Shown here: piece by piece, positions 32,292 to 41,200 of the stretch
How the letters are laid out: every line of letters starts with the position of its first letter
Position numbering within the stretch: the stretch's first letter is position 1
DNA from: Nonomuraea turcica
Lineage (GTDB): Bacteria > Actinomycetota > Actinomycetes > Streptosporangiales > Streptosporangiaceae
DNA length: 64,000 nt
Direction: 5' to 3'
NCBI RefSeq assembly: GCF_030718205.1
Contig: NZ_JAUZQF010000029.1
Span: 62,001 to 126,000, forward strand
Made by a program: the position numbers and the translations under genes
The notes under the pieces: generated by a model
Told to the model about the DNA's origin: nothing
The model's database searches: none
The model's input: only the letters and a program-made list of their open reading frames with translations

Positions 32292-35200
32292 GTGGCGACA
32301 CCGCAGACTCCCAGCGCGCCGCCACAGGCAGCGCAACCTGGACGCCCCGGCCGGCCGGGACGGGCCAGCCGGGGAAGAGTACCTGGGCGGCGAGTGGCCT
32401 GGGGGCGGTTGCCGCTGATGGCTGGAGCGGCGGTCGCGTTGGTCGCCGGGGTCGTCGGCGGACTTACGCTCCTGGTTGAGGAGATTCCGGCACCCGGGTC
32501 GTTCATCGAGCAGCACGGGCCGCTCATGGCTCTGGGTTTCCTCGGCACATTGATCGCGCTCGAGCGCGCGGTGGCGCTGCGCCGCCCCTGGGGTTACCTG
32601 GCGCCGGCGTTCGCTGCGGCGGGTGCGGTGGCTCTTGCCGTCGGTGCCGAGCAGATAGGCCGCGTGGCACTGACCGCCGGTGGCGGCTGGCTGCTGGCCA
32701 TCTACCTGGCGCTGCTCGGCCGCCGTCGGTCCCGTGAGACGTTCCTCCAGCTCGGCGGGGCGGTGGCGTGGCCAGTGGCTGGCGGATTGTGGCTCACTGG
32801 GCGGCCGGTGCCGGAGCTGGTGGTCTGGTTCGCCGTCTTCTTGGTGCTGACGATCGCTGCCGAACGGCTGGAGTTGGCGCACGTCGTGTTCCTGCGCCCT
32901 CGCGCCTGGGCCGGCCTGCTGGCCGCCGCCGCCCTGGTGGGCGCAGGGGCCGTGGCGTCGCTCCTCGCCCCGATTGCGGGCGCGCGCACCGCCGGGGCCG
33001 GGATGGTCGTGGTCGCCGCATGGCTCGGCTTTTACGACGTGGCGCGGCGGACCGCGCGCGGTGCTGGGCTCTCCCGGTACGCGGCCGTCTGCCTGCTTGC
33101 CGGCTACGGCTGGCTGGCGGTGGCCGGGGCGCTGTGGGCGGCCTCCGGCCTGGCGTCGGGCCGATATCTGTACGACGCCGCGCTCCATGCCCTTTTCCTC
33201 GGTTTCGTCATGTCCATGGTGTTCGGGCACGCCCCGGTGATCCTTCCCGCGCTGCTGCGGGTGCGGCTGCTGTACCGGCCCGTTCTCTATCTACCGCTGG
33301 TGACGCTGCACGCCGCGGTGGCGCTGCGAGTGGCCGGGGACCTGGCAGCTGCCGAAGCCGTGCGCACGTCGGGCGGGGTGCTCGCGGCGCCGGCTCTGCT
33401 GATGTTCGCCGGATGCGCGATCGCGTTGACGCGCTCCGGTCACGATAGGGAGGTGTCCGGGGTGGGTCCGGTCAATATCCGCATAGAAAAGGGCAGGCCG
33501 CCGCTTGAAGCACCGCCGCCGCAGCGACCGCGTGCCTCGTGGCATCTGCGGGCGAACGCGATCGTCGTCGGCTGGCTCGCCCTGACCGTCGTGGCGGCGC
33601 TGGCGGGTGACGTGCTGCCGGCGCCGCGCTGGCTGCTGATCCACGTGTTCCTGCTGGGCACGGTCAGCACCGCGATCCTCATCTGGAGCGAGCACTTCAC
33701 CGTGGCGCTGCTACGCGTCCGCACACCGCCGCAGCGCGGCAGCCTGACCCGGCTGGGTCTGCTGAACGTGGCGACGGTGGCGGTACTGGCCGGGGTGTCG
33801 TGGGGACCGTGGCAGCTGGCCGCCGCCGGAGCGGCGCTGGTCGTCGGGGTGGTGCTGTGGCACGCCGCCGTGCTCGTCCGGCTGGTGCGGCAGGCCCTGC
33901 CCGGCCGGTTCGGCCACATCATCGGCTGGTACGTGTCCGCCGCCGGAGCGCTCGCCGTCGGCGGCACCCTGGGCGGGCTGCTGGCCGCGCACGCCGGACA
34001 CGGGGCGGTGCACGAGCGGCTGCATGCCGCGCACGCCGAGGTGAACCTGTTCGGCTGGGTCGGCCTCACCGTGCTCGGCACGCTGTTCACCCTCTGGCCC
34101 ACGGTCCTGTGCACGCGCATGTCGGACGCGACTCGACGGGCGTCACGCGTGGGACTCTGGCTGGCAGCGCCCGGGCTGACGGTGGCCGTCGCCGGGCTGC
34201 TGACGGGCTGGAGGTGGGTGGCCCTGGCAGGGCTGGTGGCGTACGCCGCAGGAGGGCTGGCAGTGCTCGCCCCGCTGGTCGACGCGCTGCGGCGCAGACG
34301 CCCGCACACCGGAGCCTCGTGGATGCTGGCTGCGGCGATCGTCTGGTTCGAGCTGACGCTGGCCGCGAACCTGGTGATCATCGCCACCCGCCCGGCAGCC
34401 GAGGTCGCCGCGGCGCTGGAGCCGCTGCTGCCGCTGCTGCCGCTGCTGCCGCTGGTGCTCGTCGGCTTCGTCGCCCAAGTGCTGCTCGGCTCGCTGCTGC
34501 ACCTGCTGCCCGCGGTGCTGGGCGGCGGCCCGGCCCGGTTCAAGGAGAACGTGGCGCTGCTGGAACGCGGCTGGCCGGTGCGGCTGGCGGCCCTCAACCT
34601 GGGCGTGCCGCTGCTGGTCCTGCCGGTGCCGCCACCGGTGACGTTGCTCGGCTGGGCGCTGGTGCTGGGCTCGGCCGCGGCCTTCGTCGCCTTGGCCATG
34701 ACCGCCCTGGCCCGAGCCCGCACGATCCGTGCCCAGCCGGCGGCTGACGTCGCACAGTCCCCAGGGGCAGAGGGCTCGGTGAACGGCGGCAGAGCCTGGC
34801 GGCAATCGCTGCCGGCCATCGCCGGGGTCGCCGTCGGCTGCCTGCTGACCGCCGCGGCAGTCGTCGTCGCCACGACCGGCGTCTCCGGTCCGTCGACTGT
34901 GGCGGCGACCGGGTCCAAGACGGTCGAGGTGACGCTGTCCGGGATGAGCATCCGGCCTGCCGTGATCGAGGCGCCCGCGGGCACCGTGCTGACTCTGCGG
35001 GTCACCAACGCCGACGCCCAGCGCCATGACCTGCGCCTGGCGACCGGCGAACGTACCCCGATGCTGTCCTCCGGCCAGAGCGCCACGCTGAAGCTCCAGC
35101 CGCTGGGGGAGGCCGTGGACGGCTGGTGCACGGTCGCCGGGCACCGCGCGGCCGGCATGACGATGCGCATCGTCGCGACCGGCACAGCCGCGGCCTCCCG

Positions 35201-36140
35201 GCTCGGGGCGAGCACCGGCCACAACGGTCACGCAACCGCAGCGGCGCAACCAGGCGAACCCACGCGCCTGGACCTGAGTGCACCCATGTCTCCAGGCTGG
35301 AAGCCGCACGACGCAACCCTGAAGCCCGCGCCCGGCGGCACCGAACATCACATCGAGATCCGCGCCGACGACACCGCCATCCAAGAGGTCGCCCCCGGGG
35401 TGCGGCAACGTGTGTGGACGTTCAACGGCACCATGCCCGGGCCTGTGCTGCGTGGCAAGGTCGGCGACGTGTTCGTCGTCACGTTCGTCAACGCAGGCAC
35501 GATGGGCCACGGCATCGACTTCCACGCCGGGGCGACCGCACCGGACGGCCCCATGCGCACGATCCAGCCAGGGGAGCGGTTGACCTACCGCTTCCGTACC
35601 GACCACGCCGGATCCTGGCTGTACCACTGCTCGACCATGCCGATGACCCAGCACATCGCCAACGGCATGTACGGCGCGGTCATCATCGACCCGCCTGGCC
35701 TGCCGAAGGTGGACCGCGAGTACCTCCTGGTGCAGGGGGAGCTGTACCTGGGCGAGCCCGGCACGGACGCCCAAGTCGCCAAGATCCGGCAGGGCGAGCC
35801 GGACGGCTGGATGTTCAACGGCACCGCCGCCGGCTACGACCACGCCCCGCTCCAGGCCAAGGCCGGAGAGCGGGTGCGTATCTGGGCCGTGGCCGCGGGC
35901 CCTAGCTCGGGCACGGCGCTGCACGTGGTGGGGGCTCCGTTCGACACGGTCTACAAGGAAGGCACGTACCTGCTTCGGGCCGACGATCCAGGCGGGGCGC
36001 AGGTGCTCGACCTGGCTCCGGCGCAGGGCGGGTTCGCCGAGATGGTCTTCCCAGAGGCGGGCACGTATCCCGTGGTGGACCACACGATGAGCCAGGCCGA
36101 GGCAGGCGCGCACGGCCTGTTCAAGGTGAGCGCGCCATGA
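32292..36140 (+). CDS. nirK: Giant membrane-cupredoxin-copper nitrite reductase fusion
   Basis: A 1282-residue open frame. Module 1 (about 40-385): about ten helices, NnrS-like (ALHALFLGFVMSMVFGHAPVI). Module 2 (about 415-845): about twelve helices with histidines in LLIHVFLLGTVSTAILIWSE and HAEVNLFGWVGLTVLGTLF, resembling heme-copper membrane subunits. Module 3 (about 875-960): cupredoxin with a full type 1 copper set, His912, Cys946, His951, Met956. Module 4 (about 1000-1282): copper nitrite reductase with type 1 ligands His1073, Cys1113, His1121, Met1126, type 2 ligands His1078, His1112, His1211, and catalytic Asp1076. It should reduce nitrite to NO outside the membrane. GTG at 32292 is 11 nt from GGAGGG. 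AGGGAGG plus an in-frame GTG at 33462 (codon 391) may start a separate module 2-4 protein. Confidence 0.88.
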   Translation: MATPQTPSAPPQAAQPGRPGRPGRASRGRVPGRRVAWGRLPLMAGAAVALVAGVVGGLTLLVEEIPAPGSFIEQHGPLMALGFLGTLIALERAVALRRPWGYLAPAFAAAGAVALAVGAEQIGRVALTAGGGWLLAIYLALLGRRRSRETFLQLGGAVAWPVAGGLWLTGRPVPELVVWFAVFLVLTIAAERLELAHVVFLRPRAWAGLLAAAALVGAGAVASLLAPIAGARTAGAGMVVVAAWLGFYDVARRTARGAGLSRYAAVCLLAGYGWLAVAGALWAASGLASGRYLYDAALHALFLGFVMSMVFGHAPVILPALLRVRLLYRPVLYLPLVTLHAAVALRVAGDLAAAEAVRTSGGVLAAPALLMFAGCAIALTRSGHDREVSGVGPVNIRIEKGRPPLEAPPPQRPRASWHLRANAIVVGWLALTVVAALAGDVLPAPRWLLIHVFLLGTVSTAILIWSEHFTVALLRVRTPPQRGSLTRLGLLNVATVAVLAGVSWGPWQLAAAGAALVVGVVLWHAAVLVRLVRQALPGRFGHIIGWYVSAAGALAVGGTLGGLLAAHAGHGAVHERLHAAHAEVNLFGWVGLTVLGTLFTLWPTVLCTRMSDATRRASRVGLWLAAPGLTVAVAGLLTGWRWVALAGLVAYAAGGLAVLAPLVDALRRRRPHTGASWMLAAAIVWFELTLAANLVIIATRPAAEVAAALEPLLPLLPLLPLVLVGFVAQVLLGSLLHLLPAVLGGGPARFKENVALLERGWPVRLAALNLGVPLLVLPVPPPVTLLGWALVLGSAAAFVALAMTALARARTIRAQPAADVAQSPGAEGSVNGGRAWRQSLPAIAGVAVGCLLTAAAVVVATTGVSGPSTVAATGSKTVEVTLSGMSIRPAVIEAPAGTVLTLRVTNADAQRHDLRLATGERTPMLSSGQSATLKLQPLGEAVDGWCTVAGHRAAGMTMRIVATGTAAASRLGASTGHNGHATAAAQPGEPTRLDLSAPMSPGWKPHDATLKPAPGGTEHHIEIRADDTAIQEVAPGVRQRVWTFNGTMPGPVLRGKVGDVFVVTFVNAGTMGHGIDFHAGATAPDGPMRTIQPGERLTYRFRTDHAGSWLYHCSTMPMTQHIANGMYGAVIIDPPGLPKVDREYLLVQGELYLGEPGTDAQVAKIRQGEPDGWMFNGTAAGYDHAPLQAKAGERVRIWAVAAGPSSGTALHVVGAPFDTVYKEGTYLLRADDPGGAQVLDLAPAQGGFAEMVFPEAGTYPVVDHTMSQAEAGAHGLFKVSAP

Positions 36141-36574
36141 CGTGGTGGTCGGTGGTGCGGTTCCTGCACGTGCTGGGGGCGGCGTTGTGGGTCGGCGGTC
36201 AGCTCACCGTGTCGCTGGTGGTGCTGCCCCTGGCCCGGCGCCTGCTGGACGAGCAGCGGCGCGGCCAGGTGCTGACCGCCGTCGGCCGCCGCTTCGGCCT
36301 GCTCACCGTCGCGGCGTTCCTGCCCGTTCAGCTGGCCACTGGTGTGGCCATCGCCTGGCACAAGGGGGTCACGTGGGCCTCGCTTGCCGAGCCCGGCTAC
36401 GGCCGGATCTTGGCCGCCAAGCTGCTGCTGTTCTGCGCGGTCATGGCCGCCGCCGGAGGGCACGGCTGGGCCACAGGCGCGGGCCGCCCCACACTGGCAC
36501 GGGCCATGGCGGTGACCTCGCTTGTGGGTTCTCTCGGCGTCGTGTTGCTCGCCACCGCGCTGCCCCCCTCGTAG
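36137..36574 (+). CDS. CopD-like small membrane protein
   Basis: A 145-residue protein with four hydrophobic helices: LHVLGAALWVGGQLTVSLVV, FGLLTVAAFLPVQLATGVAI, ILAAKLLLFCAVMAAAGG and VTSLVGSLGVVLLATAL. The first helix pattern (H-x3-G-x3-W-x-GG) is that of CopD and related putative heme/copper membrane proteins. ATG overlaps the nirK stop (ATGA), so it is co-translated with the nitrite reductase and may help copper loading or electron transfer (inference). Confidence 0.8.
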   Translation: MTWWSVVRFLHVLGAALWVGGQLTVSLVVLPLARRLLDEQRRGQVLTAVGRRFGLLTVAAFLPVQLATGVAIAWHKGVTWASLAEPGYGRILAAKLLLFCAVMAAAGGHGWATGAGRPTLARAMAVTSLVGSLGVVLLATALPPS

Positions 36575-36678
36575 CCCTCTTGTGGGAGGTGACGTCTCAT
36601 TTCCGCGCAGCCGCGTCCCTCCTTGGGGGAATACCGCGGTGCGCAGGGCGGCACTGCCCGAGATGGCCGATGGTCGGG

Positions 36679-37284
36679 TCAGGTTTCCTGGAGGAGTCTC
36701 AGGGTCGGCAGGGGGCCGCCCGGGAACTGCTGAAGGCGGCCGCCGATGGCCAGCGGGCCGAGGTCGATGGCGGCCCATCCGGCGTGCTGGATCAGGTGGG
36801 CGATGCGGTCGTTGGCACCGGCGTCGTCGCCGGAGAGGAAGATGACGCGGCGTCCGGCGGGTGTGCGCGGGTCGGCGCCGAGGACGGCGGGGGTGAGGGT
36901 GTTGAAGGCTTTGACCACGCGGGCGCCGGGTACGAGGTCGGCGACGACCTCGCTGGAGGTGCGCCCGCCGAGGTCGGCGACCTTGAAGTCGGGCGGCCCC
37001 AGTGGATTGGTGGTGTCGATGACGATGCGGCCGCCCCAGTGCGCCACGTCCGCCGCCTTGACCGCCATGGGCAGCTGCCTCCAGGGCACGGCGATGATGA
37101 CGATGTCTTCGGCGGCTGCCTCGCGTACCGACGCCGGCTTCAGATGCGAGCCGAACGCGTGGACCAGGTCGTGCAGCGAGTCCGGGCCGCGGCTGCTGCT
37201 GATGAGGACCTGCTGGCCGGCGGCGACCAGGCGGCCGGCGAGGGCCTGCCCGATCGCTCCGGCCCCGATGATGCCGATGGTCAT
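36679..37284 (-). CDS. NADP-dependent F420 reductase-like oxidoreductase
   Basis: A 201-residue Rossmann protein: GIIGAGAIGQALAGRL at the N-terminus, ISSSRGPDSL as the NADP-phosphate-binding stretch, IVIIAVPW, IVIDTTNP, RVVKAFNTL. This is the Fno-like group (NADPH:F420 oxidoreductase and paralogues). Fno would supply F420H2 to the Ddn-like proteins elsewhere in the window, but many paralogues act on other substrates. ATG at 37284; GAAGGAA about 9 nt upstream. It is followed on the same strand from the SDR gene by a 62-nt gap. Confidence 0.82.
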   Translation of the reverse strand: MTIGIIGAGAIGQALAGRLVAAGQQVLISSSRGPDSLHDLVHAFGSHLKPASVREAAAEDIVIIAVPWRQLPMAVKAADVAHWGGRIVIDTTNPLGPPDFKVADLGGRTSSEVVADLVPGARVVKAFNTLTPAVLGADPRTPAGRRVIFLSGDDAGANDRIAHLIQHAGWAAIDLGPLAIGGRLQQFPGGPLPTLRLLQET

Positions 37285-37346
37285 GACTTTTTGTTCCTTC
37301 GGTCGGGTGGTGGGTGTGGATGTGTGACCCCCGCCGCCTGCTCCCG

Positions 37347-38090
37347 TCAGACGGCGAAGCCACCGTCGACGTCCCAGCTGGCGCCGGTGACGAAGCGGGC
37401 CTCCGGGCCGGCGAGGTAGGCGACGGCGCTGGCGATGTCGGCGGGCTGGGCGTAGTGGCCCACCGGGAGCATCGCTTTCATCGACTCGGCGAACGGGCCG
37501 GAGTCAGGGTTCATGTCGGTCTCGGTGGGTCCGGGCTGGATGGTGTTGACGGTGATGCCGCGCGGCCCGAGTTCGCGGGCCAGCCCTCGGCTCAGTCCGG
37601 CGACCGCCGCCTTGGTGAGGGAGTAGACGCCAGTGCCGGGCACGGGCACGCGGTCGGCGTTGATGCTGCCGATGGTGATGATCCGCCCGCCTCGGCCCAA
37701 GTGGGGGGCGGCTGCTTGAATGGCGGTGAAGACGCCCCGGACGTTGACCGCGATCATCCGGTCGAACTCCTTGAGCGGAAATTCCTCCAGTGGCGCCACA
37801 TGCGCTACGCCCGCGTTGTTGACCAGGATGTCCAGGGCTCCGAGCTCCTCGACGGTACGGTCCACCGCATCCTGCACCGCCTGTGGGTCGGCGCTGTCGG
37901 CCTGTACGGCCAGTGCCCGGCCGCCTGCTGCGGTGACCTCCGCGACGAGCGCGTCGGCCTGGTCCTTGGCGCTGGTGTAGGTGAAGGCGACCCGTGCCCC
38001 CTCCCGCGCCAACCGGCGCACGATCGCCGCCCCGATGCCGCGTGATCCTCCGGTCACCAGTGCCGACTTACCGGCGAGCTGCTGCGTCAT
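37347..38090 (-). CDS. Short-chain dehydrogenase/reductase
   Basis: A 247-residue classical SDR: NADP site VTGGSRGIGAA, structural NNAG, and catalytic Ser-Tyr-Lys around GSINADR and YSLTKAA. The C-terminus ends with DVDGGF, as in FabG-like enzymes. ATG at 38090 is preferred to an upstream in-frame start because it begins the typical MTQQLAGKSALVTGG. Divergent from a TetR gene that probably regulates it. Substrate unknown. Confidence 0.9.
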   Translation of the reverse strand: MTQQLAGKSALVTGGSRGIGAAIVRRLAREGARVAFTYTSAKDQADALVAEVTAAGGRALAVQADSADPQAVQDAVDRTVEELGALDILVNNAGVAHVAPLEEFPLKEFDRMIAVNVRGVFTAIQAAAPHLGRGGRIITIGSINADRVPVPGTGVYSLTKAAVAGLSRGLARELGPRGITVNTIQPGPTETDMNPDSGPFAESMKAMLPVGHYAQPADIASAVAYLAGPEARFVTGASWDVDGGFAV

Positions 38091-38123
38091 GGCTGTTTCC
38101 CTATCTTTGGAACGGAATACCAA

Positions 38124-38133
38124 ACCGTTCGGT
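38124..38133. promoter_or_regulatory. Candidate TetR operator in SDR/TetR intergenic region
   Basis: ACCG-TT-CGGT is an inverted repeat in the AT-richer middle of the 122-nt divergent intergenic region, flanked by a second AACGG/CCGTT pairing that begins near 38111. Likely the binding site of the adjacent TetR protein. Confidence 0.5.
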
Positions 38134-38212
38134 TACTATTTCCGGTGGCTGCAACAGGGCGCCACCGGGCGGTATTCCGCTCACCCGAGATCGCAGGAGA
38201 AGGAGACGACTC

Positions 38213-38818
38213 ATGGAGCGAGGACGGCCCCGTTCCTTCGAGGCCGATCGGGCTCTGGAGGTGGCCATGCGGCTGTTTTGGCGTGACGGCTATGAAGGGA
38301 CGTCGCTCAGTGACCTCACCGAGGCCATGGGCATCAACCGGCGTAGCCTGTATGCCGCTTTCGGCAACAAGGAGAGCCTGTTCCTCAAGGCGGTCGACCG
38401 CTACCTGCAGGGCCCCGGCGCGTTCGTCGCCGCAGCCCTCGCCGAGCCGACCGCCCGGAGCGTCGCGGAGCGCATGCTGTACGGCGCCGCCGACGCCTAC
38501 ACCATGCCCGGCCATCCGCGCGGCTGCCTGCTCGTCCAGGGCGCCCTGGCCTGCGGCGCCGGCGCCGAGCCGCTGCGCCGCGACTTGGCCGCCCGCCGGG
38601 CGAGCGGCGTGGCGGCACTGCGCGTCAGGTTCGAGCGCGCGCTCATGGAAGGCGACCTGCCCGCGGGTATCGATCCCGGCACCCTCGCTCATTACCTCAC
38701 CGCCGTCGGGCAGGGCATCTCGGTGCAGGCCGCCGGCGGTGTCAGCCGCGTGGACCTGCACCGCCTCGCCGATCAGGCTCTCGCCGTCTGGCCAGAAGGC
38801 GCGGTTGACGAACGATGA
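38213..38818 (+). CDS. TetR-family regulator
   Basis: A 201-residue regulator. Helix-turn-helix at about 10-55 (ALEVAMRLFWRDGYEGTSLS, DLTEAMGINRRSLYAAFGNK, ESLFLKAVDRYL); C-terminal ligand domain with HPRGCLLVQGALACG, typical of the TetR_C group linked to SDR/AcrR-like stress control. ATG at 38213 has AAGGAG 7 nt upstream. Divergent from the SDR gene, its likely target. Confidence 0.9.
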   Translation: MERGRPRSFEADRALEVAMRLFWRDGYEGTSLSDLTEAMGINRRSLYAAFGNKESLFLKAVDRYLQGPGAFVAAALAEPTARSVAERMLYGAADAYTMPGHPRGCLLVQGALACGAGAEPLRRDLAARRASGVAALRVRFERALMEGDLPAGIDPGTLAHYLTAVGQGISVQAAGGVSRVDLHRLADQALAVWPEGAVDER

Positions 38819-38840
38819 CCCTGCGGCCCTGGACGCACCC

Positions 38841-39635
38841 TCAGCTCGTACGGGCGTGGGCGAGGGCCCAGGCGAGCGCCCGGTCGGCGACCTCCTCCCA
38901 GCCGTCCTGGCCGAGGGTGTAGTGGGTGCGGTCGGGGTAGATCTCGTGCTCGGTGATCGCGCCGGACTTCTGGTAACGGCGGACGTTCTCGGTGTTGATC
39001 GAGGCCGGGATCACGTGGTCCTGCCCGCCGGAGATGAACAGCAGCGGGGCTCGGTCCGGGTTGTCGAAGTGGACCTTGGTCGCGGCGTGCGGGTTGAAGT
39101 TGGCCAGCGCGCCCTCGAAGAGGATGTGCCCGGCGGCCGGGACGTGGTAGCGCTGGTAGACCCTCAGCGACTCCTCCGCGGTGAGGGTGTTGGTGAAGGC
39201 GTAATGGAACTGGTCGGGCGTGAGAGGGACGGCCCGGTTGCGGTTGGCCGGGTTGCCCAGGACGGGGAAGGTCGAGCGCAGGGTGGCGAGCGGGAGCTTC
39301 ATGACGCCCTTGACCTGGGCGGAGTCGATGGCCACCCCGGCTGAGCCGAGGCCGCGGTCCAGCAGCACCTGGGTGAAGGTGCCGCCGAAGGAGTGGCCCA
39401 TGATGATCGCCGGCTCGTCCAGGCCTTTGATGATCTTCTCGTGGTGGTCCAGGACCTTGTCGATGGTGAGCCCGGCGATGGGTGAAGGGTCGGCGTTGAG
39501 CTGCTCGACCTCGCCCTCCATGCCGGGCCAGGCGGGGGCCAGGACGCGGTGCCCGGCCGCGGTGTAGCGCTGGACCCATCCCTCCCAGCCGCGCGGTGTC
39601 ATCCATAGCCCGTGGATCAGGACGATCGTGCTCAT
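38841..39635 (-). CDS. Alpha/beta hydrolase
   Basis: A 264-residue hydrolase: oxyanion motif IHGLWMTPRGWEGW, nucleophile elbow GHSFGG, acid in ISGGQDHVIP and catalytic His in YPDRTHYTLG. No signal peptide. ATG at 39635 has GAGGAG 6 nt upstream. Its promoter region contains one copy of a palindrome shared with the next hydrolase gene in the opposite direction. Substrate unknown. Confidence 0.88.
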   Translation of the reverse strand: MSTIVLIHGLWMTPRGWEGWVQRYTAAGHRVLAPAWPGMEGEVEQLNADPSPIAGLTIDKVLDHHEKIIKGLDEPAIIMGHSFGGTFTQVLLDRGLGSAGVAIDSAQVKGVMKLPLATLRSTFPVLGNPANRNRAVPLTPDQFHYAFTNTLTAEESLRVYQRYHVPAAGHILFEGALANFNPHAATKVHFDNPDRAPLLFISGGQDHVIPASINTENVRRYQKSGAITEHEIYPDRTHYTLGQDGWEEVADRALAWALAHARTS

Positions 39636-39693
39636 GGTTGTCTCCTCTGTTCTGATCTGCGAGGAGAGCGTGCACCTCCGTCGCCGTCGCCGG

Positions 39694-39837
39694 CATCGGT
39701 CACGTGACTGTCGTTTGAACGTGCGCGGTGAGGCCGTTGGCAACCGTGCCGGGCTCAGCGCCGACGGCCCTCGCCGCATGGCCGGGACCGGCCCGTGTGC
39801 CTGGCCGCCCGTCTCGATGACAGTCGCGTGACCGATG
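39694..39837. promoter_or_regulatory. Paired operator-like inverted repeat between two hydrolase genes
   Basis: CATCGGTCACGTGACTGTC (39694-39712) and its inverted copy with one mismatch, GACAGTCGCGTGACCGATG (39819-39837), lie 59 nt and 61 nt from the two divergent start codons. Each contains a self-palindrome, GTCACGTGAC or GTCGCGTGAC. The symmetry points to a single regulator controlling both hydrolases. Confidence 0.7.
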
Positions 39838-39897
39838 TGCGGACGCCCGCTCGGGGCGAAGGCTGCGGGGAGATCCGAACGAGCAAAGGAGCAACCC

Positions 39898-40683
39898 ATG
39901 CGGACCCCCTTGACAGCCGTTCTCGCCATCGGCCTGGCGTTAACCCTGACCGGCGCGGCCGTGCCGCAGGCCGAGGCAGGCACAAGCAAACCCACCGTCG
40001 TCCTCGTGCACGGCGCCTTCGCCGATGCCTCCGGCTGGAATGCGACGATCAAGGGCCTGCAGCAGGCCGGCTATCCGGTCATCGCCCCGGCCAACCCGCT
40101 GCGCGACCTGCCCGGCGACGCGGCGTACGTGAGCAGCGTCCTGGACACCATCGAGGGCCCGGTCGTCCTGGTCGGTCACTCCTACGGCGGAGCGGTCATC
40201 TCCACCGCCGCCGTCGGCCACGCCAATGTCAAGGCCCTGGTCTACGTGGCGGCGTTCGCCCCGGACAAGGGGGAGAGCGCGCTGACCCTGACCGGCAAGT
40301 ATGAGGGTAGCGAACTGCCCCAGGCGCTCCTGCAGCGCCCCTACCCCGGCGGGGTCGACCTCTACATCGTCCCAGGGGACTTCCGCCGGGTGTTCGCCGC
40401 CGACGTGCCCGCATCGGTCACCTCGGTCATGGCCGCGGCCCAGCGCCCGGCGTCCTACGCCGCCCTGAGCATCCCGAGCACCGAGGCGGCCTGGACTTCC
40501 ATCCCGTCGTGGTTCCTGGTCGCCGGCAAGGACCGGGCGATCCCGGCCGCCGCCCAGCGGTTCATGGCCAAGCGCGCGGGCGCCCGTACCGTCTTCGTCC
40601 CGGAGGCGTCCCACGCGGTCATGGTCTCCAGCCCGTCCCAGACGATCTCGATCATCAAGGCGGCGGCGCACAGCACGACCTGA
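39898..40683 (+). CDS. Secreted alpha/beta hydrolase
   Basis: A 261-residue hydrolase with a signal peptide (MRTPLTAVLAIGLALTLTGA, cleavage probably after AEA near residue 27). Oxyanion motif VLVHGAFADASGWN, nucleophile GHSYGGAV, acid in LVAGKDRAIP, catalytic His in PEASHAVMVS. Belongs to the RsbQ/esterase-like group common in soil bacteria. ATG at 39898 follows AAAGGAG. Shares a palindromic operator with the divergent hydrolase. Confidence 0.88.
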   Translation: MRTPLTAVLAIGLALTLTGAAVPQAEAGTSKPTVVLVHGAFADASGWNATIKGLQQAGYPVIAPANPLRDLPGDAAYVSSVLDTIEGPVVLVGHSYGGAVISTAAVGHANVKALVYVAAFAPDKGESALTLTGKYEGSELPQALLQRPYPGGVDLYIVPGDFRRVFAADVPASVTSVMAAAQRPASYAALSIPSTEAAWTSIPSWFLVAGKDRAIPAAAQRFMAKRAGARTVFVPEASHAVMVSSPSQTISIIKAAAHSTT

Positions 40684-40817
40684 CGGCACCGCGCCCACGG
40701 GCGTACCCGCACCCGGTCCGGCTGCAGTTGTGTGATCGAGATCGCGCGACTGCGGCCGACAGGCGCCCTATCACCCCTGGACACATCCACCCCACCGATG
40801 CCGTACGGAGACTCTCA

Positions 40818-41150
40818 GTGTCGGCTCCCATCCCCGGCGAGCACTACCTGGTCAACCTCGGCGACGTCGCCGCGGCGCTGCGATACGAGCCGGACGCCCG
40901 GCTGACGATCACCGTGCTGGAGGGCGGCGACCTGGCCGAGACGGGACACACCGAGACGGTTTCCTTGACGACCGTGGAGGCCAGGCCAGGCCTGTTCCTG
41001 ATGACCTGGTACCACGCATCGGGCCTCGTAGTGACGCAGCTGGCCGACTTCCCCAACGGGATGGTCCGCTGGGTGGCCGTCGCGCCAGGCCAGCCGCCGG
41101 TGCTCCGCGCCGGAACCCTGCGCCGGGTGGCTGGCCCATCCACAAGATGA
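40818..41150 (+). CDS. Small MoaF-like/calycin-type protein
   Basis: A 110-residue protein, all-beta in appearance: VNLGDVAAALRYEPDARL, then PGLFLMTWYHASGLVVTQLA, DFPNGMVRWVAVAP. The pattern of W-x2-ASG followed by an acidic F turn is like the MoaF-related family of small barrels. GTG at 40818 has GGAG 7 nt upstream. Function unknown. Confidence 0.6.
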   Translation: MSAPIPGEHYLVNLGDVAAALRYEPDARLTITVLEGGDLAETGHTETVSLTTVEARPGLFLMTWYHASGLVVTQLADFPNGMVRWVAVAPGQPPVLRAGTLRRVAGPSTR

Positions 41151-41200
41151 CCACGCCGTGGAACACTGTCTCCTAGCCAGCATGTGTACGGGAGGGCCGG

